This document shows positions 17,177 through 27,873 of a stretch of DNA of 64,000 nucleotides, in pieces. Below the pieces are notes generated by a model. The model saw only the letters and a program-made list of their open reading frames with translations. It did no database searches and had not been told where the DNA came from. The translations under genes were made by a program, and so were the position numbers. How positions within the stretch are numbered: the stretch's first letter is position 1; each line of letters starts with the position of its first letter. This DNA comes from Bacteroidota bacterium (GTDB lineage Bacteria; Bacteroidota; Bacteroidia; Bacteroidales; ML635J-15). Location: NCBI GenBank assembly GCA_029558535.1, contig JAKQEK010000318.1, positions 1 to 64,000 of the forward strand, given 5' to 3'.

Positions 17177-20100
17177 TTATTTGTTAATAATTAGGTTTTT
17201 ACAGTAAACTGTATCTTTTGTAGTTAGCTGAATAATGTATAATCCATTAGAATAGTTTTCTGTATTAAGAAGGATAGCGTTTTTACCTTTATAAAGATTT
17301 ATGTATTCAGGGTATTCAAATACAACTTGTCCGGATATGTTTATTACTTTCACTAAAGCTGTTGTATTTTCAATCAGATTCAAATTTACATTAACATAAT
17401 CAGAGGCAGGATTTGGATAAATCTCAAGAGAATTTTCCATTACATCGATAGTGGTAGAAATGACAGGAACGGTACTTTGATGAGCGGGCAATATTATATT
17501 ATCAATCCACGCACATTCATTCCCTGTTGATACATATCCTAAACTGTAAAACATCCACTTTAATTCTCTATTTCCTGCTAATACAGGATATGTTTCATGA
17601 CTCCAATCTATCTGACCATACCATTTTCCCATTTCTGTTCCGTCAACGGTAAATTGAAGATAATTAATTGTATAACCCCACATTTGATCCTGACAATTAA
17701 CTTTTTTGAAGAATTCTACATTATCATCAGTTAAGACATTAAGATTAATTGTTAGGGTTGATTCGCCACCAGAGGTTGGAACCAGACCGGATTGTAAAGC
17801 GTAATCTCCTTCATAAACCACATCGCTTACAATAGACCATTGATATTCATCTGAGAGTTGCCAAGCATAAGAATACAAAGTTCCCGATTCCCAGTCTTCT
17901 ATTTGTTGACCAGCAGAGAGGCAAGTATTAAGCGTTGAGCCGTATAAACCTGCAGTAAGATCAAAATCAAAACAAAGAGCTGTACCTGTTGTCACTTCTT
18001 CATCAATTGTAACTGTGAATGCAATTTCTATAGGTGAATTTATATCTTGTTCATCAAAAGTTACTGTGTTATTAGATATCGTTACATATTGACTTTCAGA
18101 ACTAATTATAACATTTCCTGAATTTGACAATGCGTGTCCGTTATTAAGTATTTCCACAACCAGATTTACTGTCTCACCCGGATCTATAGTATAATTACTA
18201 TTACCCGAATCAGTATCATCAATTTGTATGAAACCAAGTTCAAAATTCGGAGCATTGACTGTGATATTGTAATTAGATTGCCATGTATTTTCATCTGTAT
18301 CCGTAATTTCAAGATTTAAGGAGATAACTTCCTGATCTTGAATTCCATCAGCAATTTCAATAGTGTAAGCGTCATTGACTGTTACTGTTTCATCAATACC
18401 AATATCTCCAAATTCTGCATCATTATCAGTTATTGTAATATTTTGACTTTCACTGCTTAGAGTTGCGTTAACACCGTTTGCAATCTCAACGCCAACATTT
18501 TTTAAAGACTGATTTATTTTAATGGTTTCGTTAAAATCAGCAAGACCGTTATTGTTTTCTTCCGAATCATTAATGGCGTATCCTGTAGCAATTACGTAAG
18601 GACCATCAGGTACTATTACAAGCACGTCTTCCTGATATGTAACTTTGTTATAAGCTGTAACAGTAACCTTCATTGTGCCGGGAGCGTCAAACGGAGTAAG
18701 AGTTACGTTTGCAGAACCTCCGGTTGAATATCCATAACCCATGATTATAGTTTCTTCTCCATCAATTTTTGTTAATGAAACCAATGCATTGTCAGTATTA
18801 CAGTTAACCATAAAATCTGTTTGTCCGACAGTAATTGTACTTTGATGAGAAATTGTCATTTCTTCGGGAGTTTTAGTACGAACCATTATTGAGGGGTCTC
18901 CAAATATTAGCCAGGTATCAGCCATAGATTGACCTTGTCCGCCTTCTTCAATCATTTGGAACATACCGTTAAAAGACAGTCCTCCCATTGTACGTTTGAT
19001 GTTGTTTTCGTAAGATTCTATCAATATGTCAACCATTTCGTCTTGTGCTGTCATTGGTTCTGCCCAGCTTTGATTTATTGTTGAGCCAAGAAAAGCTATT
19101 GCCCCGGTAGGATTGCCACCGTTTGTTGCTCTTAGCCAGGCTTCTGCAAAACATGTGTTGCCGTTAAAATCTCCATTTACACAAGCTACGCTCCATGCAA
19201 AAGGTAATTTCTTATCGTTAACGAGAGCATTGACTTGTGTGTTCGAATATGAAGTATTGCCCCACAAAGTCACATCACCATGTCCAATATAATTTATTAT
19301 TCCAACCCCATTGTTTAAGGCGGTTGAGATTAAAGCATTTGAACCACCATCTTGATTTACATGGGTAACTGTGTATCCATAATTTTCTAAATCTGTTCTG
19401 ATGTTATTTAAGTGAGTAACATCCGACTCTCCACCATCATGACCTTGTCCTTCTCCTTCGTTTGATGCTGAGCCAAAAGCATTTGCAAGCCATGTATCTG
19501 AAGTGCTAATTTCTTTTTCATAATAAATTGTACGAACTACTTGTGTTTCTATGTCAGCGATAGAATTTCCCGAAAATCTTCCGATAAAAACATCAGCATA
19601 GCCATCACCACCTGCCAGATATGCATATCCATTATCAGAATCCTGTCCACTTACCGACATTGTCGGAACATCATCTGCATCACCAACCAATAAAATATAG
19701 GAGAGTTCTTCGGTATCATAATAGTTCTGAATGAATGCTTTTACCTGTGTTGCAGTAGTTCCAATTTCACTCATAAGAACAAGTTCGGTCTGAATTCCTT
19801 TTTCATGTTTCCAGCTAATATAATCCTGAATTGCATCAGCATATTCATCTGCTGTAATAATCAGAATTGTTCCGGGAGTGCCTTCTTCGACAGAAGTGTA
19901 TTTTGACGATATACTATAATTCAAAAACATTCTATTATAGATTGTGTTGAATTCATCATTTCTTACACTTTTTGTTGTAGCAATTTCATTACTAAACTGG
20001 TCTTCTGTAAATTTTATTTTTACAACGATTTCTGTATAAATCTTCAATTCATTGCTGATAGCATTATATACAAAAGGATAAAATGTAATATTGCTCCCAC

Positions 20101-20593
20101 GAATATCTCTGATTATATATGGTTCGTCCATATTACAGTTTCTGTAAGGGAAAAACTCGTTAAGTTGATACTCGTTACCGTACTCATACGGAACTGTATT
20201 AGGATCAACATTTCTATATATGGTTCCTTTTGAAGGAGCAATATTTATATCATTGATTGTTATGAAATCTGATGACAAAACGTCATATTTATAACCTCCC
20301 TTATCCGGAATTACAATAGCCGTTGTGATAAAAGGCAAATCCGGGGCTCCTTTTTTGTAAATATTCGGACAATCAGGACTATTAACTACAATTTCTGTCC
20401 CGTTTGGAGTCTGTACCTCATTAAACTTGTATGAATTGACATTAAGTTTAATTATCATTCCATCGTCTGAATTATCTAGGATTTCAATTGTGGAATTCTC
20501 GGAAATTGAGGGATTAATTTTAGTCCAAGTGTTTTGTCCATAAACAAAAACACTCAATAATAACAAAGTTAAAAAAGAGTATAAATTTTTCAT
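17177..20593 (-). CDS. Arg-gingipain-like C25 cysteine protease with T9SS sorting domain
   Basis: This 1138-residue protein is a peptidase family C25 (gingipain) homologue. An upstream in-frame ATG at 20623 exists, but MKNLYSFLTL (start 20593) begins a proper signal peptide ending VYGQ. Numbering below uses the 20623 ATG. It has a propeptide (about 31-241), a catalytic domain from YTSVEE (242) to about 580, a C25-type Ig-like domain, CARDB-like Ig repeats, a carbohydrate-binding-like region, and a type A T9SS domain from YPNPASDYVNV. Catalytic His448 (YIGHGD) and Cys481 (VACVNGD) are present, with Glu389. Asp401 (GGESD) matches RgpB Asp163 at the base of the S1 pocket, and Trp520 (INQSWAEP) matches Trp284, predicting Arg-P1 specificity. 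It is likely co-transcribed with the PPAD-like gene. Confidence 0.92.
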   Translation of the reverse strand: MKNLYSFLTLLLLSVFVYGQNTWTKINPSISENSTIEILDNSDDGMIIKLNVNSYKFNEVQTPNGTEIVVNSPDCPNIYKKGAPDLPFITTAIVIPDKGGYKYDVLSSDFITINDINIAPSKGTIYRNVDPNTVPYEYGNEYQLNEFFPYRNCNMDEPYIIRDIRGSNITFYPFVYNAISNELKIYTEIVVKIKFTEDQFSNEIATTKSVRNDEFNTIYNRMFLNYSISSKYTSVEEGTPGTILIITADEYADAIQDYISWKHEKGIQTELVLMSEIGTTATQVKAFIQNYYDTEELSYILLVGDADDVPTMSVSGQDSDNGYAYLAGGDGYADVFIGRFSGNSIADIETQVVRTIYYEKEISTSDTWLANAFGSASNEGEGQGHDGGESDVTHLNNIRTDLENYGYTVTHVNQDGGSNALISTALNNGVGIINYIGHGDVTLWGNTSYSNTQVNALVNDKKLPFAWSVACVNGDFNGNTCFAEAWLRATNGGNPTGAIAFLGSTINQSWAEPMTAQDEMVDILIESYENNIKRTMGGLSFNGMFQMIEEGGQGQSMADTWLIFGDPSIMVRTKTPEEMTISHQSTITVGQTDFMVNCNTDNALVSLTKIDGEETIIMGYGYSTGGSANVTLTPFDAPGTMKVTVTAYNKVTYQEDVLVIVPDGPYVIATGYAINDSEENNNGLADFNETIKINQSLKNVGVEIANGVNATLSSESQNITITDNDAEFGDIGIDETVTVNDAYTIEIADGIQDQEVISLNLEITDTDENTWQSNYNITVNAPNFELGFIQIDDTDSGNSNYTIDPGETVNLVVEILNNGHALSNSGNVIISSESQYVTISNNTVTFDEQDINSPIEIAFTVTIDEEVTTGTALCFDFDLTAGLYGSTLNTCLSAGQQIEDWESGTLYSYAWQLSDEYQWSIVSDVVYEGDYALQSGLVPTSGGESTLTINLNVLTDDNVEFFKKVNCQDQMWGYTINYLQFTVDGTEMGKWYGQIDWSHETYPVLAGNRELKWMFYSLGYVSTGNECAWIDNIILPAHQSTVPVISTTIDVMENSLEIYPNPASDYVNVNLNLIENTTALVKVINISGQVVFEYPEYINLYKGKNAILLNTENYSNGLYIIQLTTKDTVYCKNLIINK

Positions 20594-20794
20594 AAAACAT
20601 AATTTAATATAGGACATAGACACCCAATATTTTAATGGGTTGCATTTTTGTGTAAAAATAAAATAAATTGTTTATAAAATACAAACATAAAACAATTTTG
20701 AGGAAAGATTGCTGATTTAAAACTACTGTCTATTGAATTTTGAAATAGTTGAGATTATTTACTTAGGATTTTAGGAGTCTATGTAAATATTTTT

Positions 20795-20802
20795 TATATT
20801 TG
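20795..20802 (+). promoter_or_regulatory. Candidate -7 element for the 2337-residue surface protein
   Basis: TATATTTG matches the TAnnTTTG consensus exactly and lies 57 bp before the ATG at 20860. No clear -33 TTG at 19-bp spacing is visible. Confidence 0.5.
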
Positions 20803-20859
20803 TACTAGTGAGATATTAGGAAGAATTTCAAAAAATAGTTCTGAATATGAGCAATCGAA

Positions 20860-23800
20860 ATGAGTAAGGTTGTTTTATTATATATAGAAAAGATTGAAAA
20901 ACTATGTTTAGGACAGTTATTTGTGCTTAATTTATTAAGAATAATTACTTTAGCTATCATTTTATTTTTGCTGTGTTCTAATCATTTGTTGTCACAGGGA
21001 CAATGTTTAAGTGGTGGATGTACGGGAGGTAATAACTATCCCTCAGGTACATTTACTAATAACACACAGAATTGGAGTACTGTAAGTTCTTTAATATATG
21101 CAGGTGAATATGCTGTGTATAACGTCGTTGAAGGGAATACTTATGAGTGGTCATTACTGCCAGAGGATGGGGCGTCATGTAGTTATGATGCTCAATTAAC
21201 TTTATTAAGCAGTGATGGATCGGTGACTATTTGTTATAGCGATGATTATTCAGGAATACTACCTAAGTTAAGTTGGACAGCAACAACAACGACTACAGTA
21301 AGAGTTCTGGTCTCTCAATATTATTGTGCTACAAATAGTGCGGCAACCACTTTGAGATGGAGATGTGCAAGTCCGGTAAATGACAATTGTTCGGGAGCGA
21401 CACTTTTAACTGTTTATGGAAGTTCTTGTGGTGGGGCAACAAACGGAGATGTAGCTGGAGCAACTGAATCTCTCCCAGGTTGTGTAGGTACTGCGAATGA
21501 TGATGTTTGGTACAAATTTGTTGCAACATCTGCAAATTTTCATACTATAACAGTTGTTGGATCATCAGGTTTTGATGCAGTTGTTGATGTTCGTTCAGGG
21601 GCTTGTGATGGAACCAGTATAGCATGTTCTGACATATCGGGAGAAGGAGGAGCAGAATCAGTAAATCTGACAGGGTTGACTTCAGGGAATACGTACTATG
21701 TAAGAGTTTATGATTATTGGTCGGGGGTTCCCGAAACAACAACTTTTACTATTTGCATTACATCTCCTTCGACATGTATTCCATATTATTCTTACGGAAC
21801 ATCGTCGGGGGATTTAATTGATAGAGTACAATTAGGCACTCTAGATAACTCTCCTTCCGGAACCGGATCGGAGACAGGTAACTACTATAATGACTATTAT
21901 TCCTCAATTGCAGCCCCTAATATTTATGAAGGATCTGTACAGAATTTATATATTAAAGTTGGCTCTTATGGGGGACAAACTGTTGCAGCCTGGATTGATT
22001 ATAATCATGATGGAGATTTTTCGGACAGCAATGAGAAAATTGGAGAAATTTCAAATGTTGCCAGCCTGCAAACTGCAAATATTAGTTTTAATGTGCCAAT
22101 AGGAGCTACAGCCGGAAACACAAGAATGAGAGTAAGGACAGTGTGGTCAACTACTTCATTGGATCCATGTTCTACATATGGTTGGGGAGAAGCAGAAGAT
22201 TATAAAGTCAATATTGTCCTGTGCACAACGCCGGGAACTCCGTCTAGTCTGAGTACAAGCAATATTTCATCAACCGCTGCAACATTATCGTGGAGCGCCG
22301 GTTCTCCCGCAGGTTCGTCAACGGTTACTTATTATTGGGCTCTAGGAACATCTTCTTCTGCAACTTATGAAGCTAATTATTTGCAAAGAGGAACTACAAC
22401 ATCTCCTACTGTATCGGTTGATGTCTCTGGCCTTAGCGAAGGGGTAACATATTATTGGACAGTAAAAGCTGTTACATCTTGCAATGGGACAAGTTCTGCC
22501 TATGCTGGCGTTGTTAGTTTTAAGGCATGCACAACTCCCGGGAAACCATCTTTGAATGCACCTGTACTTAACCCTACTGATGCAACTCTAAGCTGGACAC
22601 CTAATGCTTCAGTTGGCTCACCGATTGTTTCTTATTATTGGGCAATTAATAGCTCTTCAACAGTTAATTATGAAACAAATTATATTCAAAGAGGGATTGC
22701 GACATCTCCGGTTACCTCAGCATATATCTCAAATTTAACGTCAAATACTGATTACTGGTGGACTGTAAAAGCAGTAACAGGTTGTAGTAATAATTCTTCG
22801 GGATATGCAACTGCAGGATCTTTTACTACTCCTTGTCAGACGCCTGGACCTCCAACAAATATGAATACTACAGCCATTGGTACTAATACTGTTACTTTAA
22901 ATTGGGCAGCAGGAACACCTCAAGGTTCAGCAACAGTAACATATTATTGGGCTATTGGTACGACTACTGGTGTTACTTATGAATCAGGTTATTCATGGAG
23001 AGGTACAACTACAAATCTTAATGTTACACAAGGTTCTTTAACAGCCGGTACAACATATTACTGGACAGTCAAAGCTGTTACATCGTGCAATAGCTCTGCT
23101 TCTGCTTATCCGTCTGCTTTGTCTTTTACAACTACATCATCATCCGGTGTTATTACATGGTCGGGAAGTACAAGTGAAGCCTGGGATTTAGGTTCTAATT
23201 GGGTGGGGGGTAATGTGCCTTTGTACACAAATGACGTAATTATTCTTTCAGGTTGCCCCAGATATCCTAATATTACAACCGTAGGATTAAGTATTAATAA
23301 CACAACAGTGACAAATCGTTGTAAATCATTAACAATAAATTCAGGTGCAAAACTGACAATAGATGGTGCGATTAATTTATATTGTTCAGGAATAGTTAAT
23401 ATTAGTGGAGTTTTGAATCATCACGCTGGTTACGGTTCAGGTCGTACTCAAATAAATTCTGGCGGAATAGTAACGGTTAAAAATGGTGGTTATCTGAATA
23501 TTGGAAGTAATCAATTATCAGGAGGGACTTCGGGGACACCATCAGGAACCATTGAGGCAATTAATGATATTTATATTACTGCAGGGCAGCTCATTGTGGA
23601 ATCGGGCGGAACAGTTTACATTCAGGATCAGTTGCGGTTATTTTCAGATTCAAATACACTGTTTAGACAAGATGGGGGTTCTGTATATGTGGCAATGAGT
23701 GGTTCTGGTTCAGCAAGTACAGATAAGTTTTCTGTTGCTACAACTGCTGTTTTTCGTATGATGGGAGGAACACTTTATATTTGTGGTGATGCTGACGGAA

Positions 23801-26800
23801 CAACAACTAGTTGGGATGCAATATTCTTTAATGCTACTTCTACAATTGATATTCAAGGTGGTACTATAGAATTACTCAATGGTACAACGGCCACGGATTT
23901 TACATTAAGTATTGCAAATACATCTACTGTGCTTAATAATATTGTTATTAATAAAACCGGTAAAACAGTGCTTATTGATGGCAATGATGTCAAAGTTTCC
24001 GGCGATGTAACTCTTACTGCCGGCACATTCAATGCAAATGGATATAATATTTCTTGTGCCGGTAATTGGACCAACAATGGCGGAACATTTACAGGAGGTT
24101 CAGGGACTTTAACTTTTACCGGTTCAGGTAAAACAATAGGCGGTAGCTCTTCTACAACATTTGCTGCAACAACATTTACAGATGGTGCAAATTATTCAAT
24201 AAATACTTCTTCTGATGCACCACATGCTAGTATTGAAAATCTTACATTAAATGCCGGTTCAGCACTTAATGTAAATTCAGGGAAAGCATTGAATCTGAAC
24301 GGAACATCTAATATTATCAATGGTTCATTGGTTGCAAGCGATGTTTACGATGGAGTAAGAGATATTGGTTTTAATAACTCAAGCGGACAGTTATCAGGAA
24401 CAGGTTATATAAATGCAGATTTGCAAATCAGCTCAGGTTCAACACAACTAATGAATGATTTTACATTTAACGGAGACTTATTTTTAAATACTGGTACTTT
24501 CGTTATGACGACTCATACTCTTACAGTTAACGGCTCATGGTTTAACAGTGGTGCGTTTACTTCCGGAACAGGGAAAGTTATATTTAACGGATCAGGTAAA
24601 GAGATTGGGGGAAGCTTGAAAACTTCATTTAATAACCTTTCGATAAATTCAGGGGCAGATATCACAATTAACCCTTCGGGAGTAAGTCCTAATGAGAGAA
24701 TTGAAGTTACGGGAGCATTTGAATTACAAACTAATGCAGTATTAACTCTGGCTGATGGTAAGCGTTTATCTTTATTTTCCTCAACAAATGTGTTTAATGG
24801 TACCTTAAATACCCTTTCGCAAAAATATAATTATGGCACAACAACTTCGGATTATGAAGTTTATATTAGAAGGAATAATACATTAACTGCTAATGGTACT
24901 ATTAATGCTGATATCCTTTTTTATAGGGATGCAGCGCAGACAAGTGTTACTACTTTAGGGTCAAATCTGACAGTTGATGGGAGTATTTGTGTTCATAGTG
25001 ATAATTCGGGAGCCACATTGTCTCTTAACGGTAAAACCCTAAATCTATACGGAAGTTTAACTAATTCGGGCGTACTTAATGAGTCATCGGGTTCGAGTAC
25101 TGTTAATCTTTTTGGTTCAGGAAGACATATTGTTGGGAGCATAGGAACACGTTTTTATAATTTAAATATTAAAAATGGGGCAGATTACAATATAAATCCA
25201 AGTGGTGTGTCATGGCCTAATCAATCAGCTTTGGTTTACGGTAGTTTTTACGGAGAGGAAGGATCCAGTCTGAATATTGCAGCGTCAAAGGTTCTTGACC
25301 TTTATGGCAGTACAAATATTTTTGATGGGACAATTACTGCTGATGGAGTTTTTGATAATGTTCGAGATATTGATATAAATAATACAACTGATTTAAGCGG
25401 AACTGGGACGACAAATGCAGATTTACGAATATATGGGGGTACTACTACTTTGATTTCGGATTTTGTATTAGATGGGGATTTTATTATCAGATCTGCGGCA
25501 GGAACTTTTACAATGACTGACAATGTATTTACTGTTGGCGGATGCTGGACAAACGAAAATGTTTTTAATTCAGGTACAGGAACGGTCAAATTTACAGGAG
25601 CTCATCAAAGTACTGTTAGTGCAAATTGTTATTATAGCGGGGCTGCCAAAACTACTGCAGATTTTTATAACGTTGTGATAGAAAGAACTTCCGACACTTT
25701 ATGTGTATTTAGTACTCCTATGCGTGTAGCAAACGATTTTCATATAAAAAGTGGTATTTTTGCCACAGGATATAAAACCAGAACGACTGGTACCGTCGGT
25801 CATGCACGCAGATTAACAGTAGTCGGTATTGCAACTATTGATCCGGATGCTGTATTTTTTGTTGCTTATAAAAAGATTAACGGAGCAACCGGTGAAAATA
25901 ATTTGGGAACGGCAGATTCGTTAAATATCCCTGTTTTTAAAGGAGATTTAATTAATAATGGATGGATAAAAACAAATCGTCCTATTATAAGTGGATATTC
26001 TGATCTCAAGTTAACCGGAGCAAGAATTACCGGAACAGGAACTATGAATGAATTTGGAGTTGATATTCAACCCGAAGATAATACAACAGTTGTGCAGGTT
26101 GGCCCTGTCGATATTGAAGGAGACCTTATTATTCAGGACCCTGCAGCTAATTTATGGGAAAATACTGATCCGGACAATGTGTTAACGATAAGAGGAAATT
26201 TTTATCTCTATGGTAGTTTCGTTAATAATGGAATAGTAAATGTGTATGGAAATCTGACGAATAATGGAAATGTTATTAATACTTTGGATTTAAGTGGAAG
26301 TACATTTAATTTCTATCACCGAAGTACTGGCAGTAGGTTGATACGACTTGATAATCCATCAAATTATGCAAATTTTAACCATGTGATTTTGAGAAATAAT
26401 GTTAGTAACGGAACAAGAGTGCTTTGTCAGGATATTACTGTTGATGGTAATTTAACTATTGAATCAGGACGAATATTGGATGTCAATAGCAGTTCGCCTG
26501 CAACAATCAATAATGCAATAACTCTTGAAGGTTCTAATTCATCATGGATTAATAACGGCACATTTGTTCCCGAGGGAGGTACAGTCACTTTTTGTGGAAA
26601 CGGCGAACAGCTTTTGGGAGGGACTACTGCAACCGAATTTTATAATTTAACGGTTAATAAAAGTAATTCTTCAAGAATTATGTTAGGAAATTATGCAACA
26701 GTTACAAATAATCTTTCACTAACTCAGGGTTTTATACAAACCAATTATGCAAATTTGTTGATTTTGGGCAGTTCTTCGGCAGTAATTCCTACCGGTGGTC

Positions 26801-27873
26801 AAGCAACTAGCTATGTCAGAGGACCTCTGAAAAAGATTGGTAATACTAATTTTATCTTTCCTATAGGTAAAAATGTAGTTTGGGCTCGCGCTGAGATAAA
26901 AAATGTCAGTGGGCAATTAATTACTGATGAATTTACGGCAGAATATATAAATACTACATTTGACATTCCCGATATCGTGTGGGATTCATACCAGGTAATT
27001 GATCCTTTGCATCATGTAAGTTCTGTTGAATATTGGAATATCACTCAAAATGTGGGAACAGCAAGTAAAAAAGTTGCATTATATACAGAGGACAAAAGCA
27101 TAAGTGATTTTCTTGATTTTGATGATGAGGATATGGTAATTGCTCATTATAACAGTAGTTTAAGCAAATGGGAAAATATTGGAAATACAGGTAATAGTGG
27201 TTCCGGAGAAACAGGATGGATATTGTCCGATGAATGGTCAACTTTTAGTCCTTTTACTTTCGGATCATTAAGTAAAAACAATCCTTTGCCTGTAGAACTG
27301 GTTTACTTTAAAGCAATTAATAATTGTCCGGATGTATCATTAGATTGGGAAGTCGCTTCTGAAATAAACAATGATTATTTTGAAATTCAAAAATCGTACG
27401 ATCTGAAGAATATTGAAGTAGTTGGAATAGTTAAAGGTGCAGGTAATTCAAATACTATAACAGAGTATAGTTATATTGATAAAAATCCAAAACAGGGTAT
27501 TATATACTACAGACTAAAACAAGTAGATTATGATGGAACTATTTCTCTGAGCAACTGGTCGCATGTAAAGTTGTTCTGTGGAAATGAGCAAAATGAAACT
27601 GATCTTAAGACTGTCGAAAGTTTTAATGTTGCAGGCGTTTATCCTAATCCAACAAATGGACAGTTATACATCCTGATAAATAATGAAGATAGTCAGATTA
27701 TTTATTATGAAATTTATGATTTGATGTCAAGGAAATTGCTTTCTGGACAAACTTCTGTTGTGGACGGGACAAATGAAATTTCTTTAAATATAGGAGAATT
27801 CAGACCTGCAACATATATATTGATTTTACGCTCCGACAAGACCATAAAGCAGTTTAAGGTTGTTAAACAATAG
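20860..27873 (+). CDS. Giant T9SS surface protein with GEVED, Fn3-like and parallel beta-helix regions
   Basis: This 2337-residue protein has an extended N-terminus with a signal segment ending LLSQGQ. It then has a pre-peptidase-C-like domain (about 175-300; NDNCSGATLL...FTICI), a GEVED domain (about 345-450; AWIDYNHDGDFSD...GWGEAEDYKV), three Fn3-like repeats of about 100 residues each starting with a TPG.P motif, and a long low-complexity stretch (about 770-2080) of repeated INSG, NGTxN and SGTGTxNAD strands typical of a right-handed beta-helix. The C-terminal part has LPVELVYFKA and a type A sorting domain (YPNPTNGQLYI). It is probably an adhesin or matrix protein anchored through T9SS. 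It is divergent from the gingipain gene. No catalytic motif was recognised. Confidence 0.85.
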   Translation: MSKVVLLYIEKIEKLCLGQLFVLNLLRIITLAIILFLLCSNHLLSQGQCLSGGCTGGNNYPSGTFTNNTQNWSTVSSLIYAGEYAVYNVVEGNTYEWSLLPEDGASCSYDAQLTLLSSDGSVTICYSDDYSGILPKLSWTATTTTTVRVLVSQYYCATNSAATTLRWRCASPVNDNCSGATLLTVYGSSCGGATNGDVAGATESLPGCVGTANDDVWYKFVATSANFHTITVVGSSGFDAVVDVRSGACDGTSIACSDISGEGGAESVNLTGLTSGNTYYVRVYDYWSGVPETTTFTICITSPSTCIPYYSYGTSSGDLIDRVQLGTLDNSPSGTGSETGNYYNDYYSSIAAPNIYEGSVQNLYIKVGSYGGQTVAAWIDYNHDGDFSDSNEKIGEISNVASLQTANISFNVPIGATAGNTRMRVRTVWSTTSLDPCSTYGWGEAEDYKVNIVLCTTPGTPSSLSTSNISSTAATLSWSAGSPAGSSTVTYYWALGTSSSATYEANYLQRGTTTSPTVSVDVSGLSEGVTYYWTVKAVTSCNGTSSAYAGVVSFKACTTPGKPSLNAPVLNPTDATLSWTPNASVGSPIVSYYWAINSSSTVNYETNYIQRGIATSPVTSAYISNLTSNTDYWWTVKAVTGCSNNSSGYATAGSFTTPCQTPGPPTNMNTTAIGTNTVTLNWAAGTPQGSATVTYYWAIGTTTGVTYESGYSWRGTTTNLNVTQGSLTAGTTYYWTVKAVTSCNSSASAYPSALSFTTTSSSGVITWSGSTSEAWDLGSNWVGGNVPLYTNDVIILSGCPRYPNITTVGLSINNTTVTNRCKSLTINSGAKLTIDGAINLYCSGIVNISGVLNHHAGYGSGRTQINSGGIVTVKNGGYLNIGSNQLSGGTSGTPSGTIEAINDIYITAGQLIVESGGTVYIQDQLRLFSDSNTLFRQDGGSVYVAMSGSGSASTDKFSVATTAVFRMMGGTLYICGDADGTTTSWDAIFFNATSTIDIQGGTIELLNGTTATDFTLSIANTSTVLNNIVINKTGKTVLIDGNDVKVSGDVTLTAGTFNANGYNISCAGNWTNNGGTFTGGSGTLTFTGSGKTIGGSSSTTFAATTFTDGANYSINTSSDAPHASIENLTLNAGSALNVNSGKALNLNGTSNIINGSLVASDVYDGVRDIGFNNSSGQLSGTGYINADLQISSGSTQLMNDFTFNGDLFLNTGTFVMTTHTLTVNGSWFNSGAFTSGTGKVIFNGSGKEIGGSLKTSFNNLSINSGADITINPSGVSPNERIEVTGAFELQTNAVLTLADGKRLSLFSSTNVFNGTLNTLSQKYNYGTTTSDYEVYIRRNNTLTANGTINADILFYRDAAQTSVTTLGSNLTVDGSICVHSDNSGATLSLNGKTLNLYGSLTNSGVLNESSGSSTVNLFGSGRHIVGSIGTRFYNLNIKNGADYNINPSGVSWPNQSALVYGSFYGEEGSSLNIAASKVLDLYGSTNIFDGTITADGVFDNVRDIDINNTTDLSGTGTTNADLRIYGGTTTLISDFVLDGDFIIRSAAGTFTMTDNVFTVGGCWTNENVFNSGTGTVKFTGAHQSTVSANCYYSGAAKTTADFYNVVIERTSDTLCVFSTPMRVANDFHIKSGIFATGYKTRTTGTVGHARRLTVVGIATIDPDAVFFVAYKKINGATGENNLGTADSLNIPVFKGDLINNGWIKTNRPIISGYSDLKLTGARITGTGTMNEFGVDIQPEDNTTVVQVGPVDIEGDLIIQDPAANLWENTDPDNVLTIRGNFYLYGSFVNNGIVNVYGNLTNNGNVINTLDLSGSTFNFYHRSTGSRLIRLDNPSNYANFNHVILRNNVSNGTRVLCQDITVDGNLTIESGRILDVNSSSPATINNAITLEGSNSSWINNGTFVPEGGTVTFCGNGEQLLGGTTATEFYNLTVNKSNSSRIMLGNYATVTNNLSLTQGFIQTNYANLLILGSSSAVIPTGGQATSYVRGPLKKIGNTNFIFPIGKNVVWARAEIKNVSGQLITDEFTAEYINTTFDIPDIVWDSYQVIDPLHHVSSVEYWNITQNVGTASKKVALYTEDKSISDFLDFDDEDMVIAHYNSSLSKWENIGNTGNSGSGETGWILSDEWSTFSPFTFGSLSKNNPLPVELVYFKAINNCPDVSLDWEVASEINNDYFEIQKSYDLKNIEVVGIVKGAGNSNTITEYSYIDKNPKQGIIYYRLKQVDYDGTISLSNWSHVKLFCGNEQNETDLKTVESFNVAGVYPNPTNGQLYILINNEDSQIIYYEIYDLMSRKLLSGQTSVVDGTNEISLNIGEFRPATYILILRSDKTIKQFKVVKQ

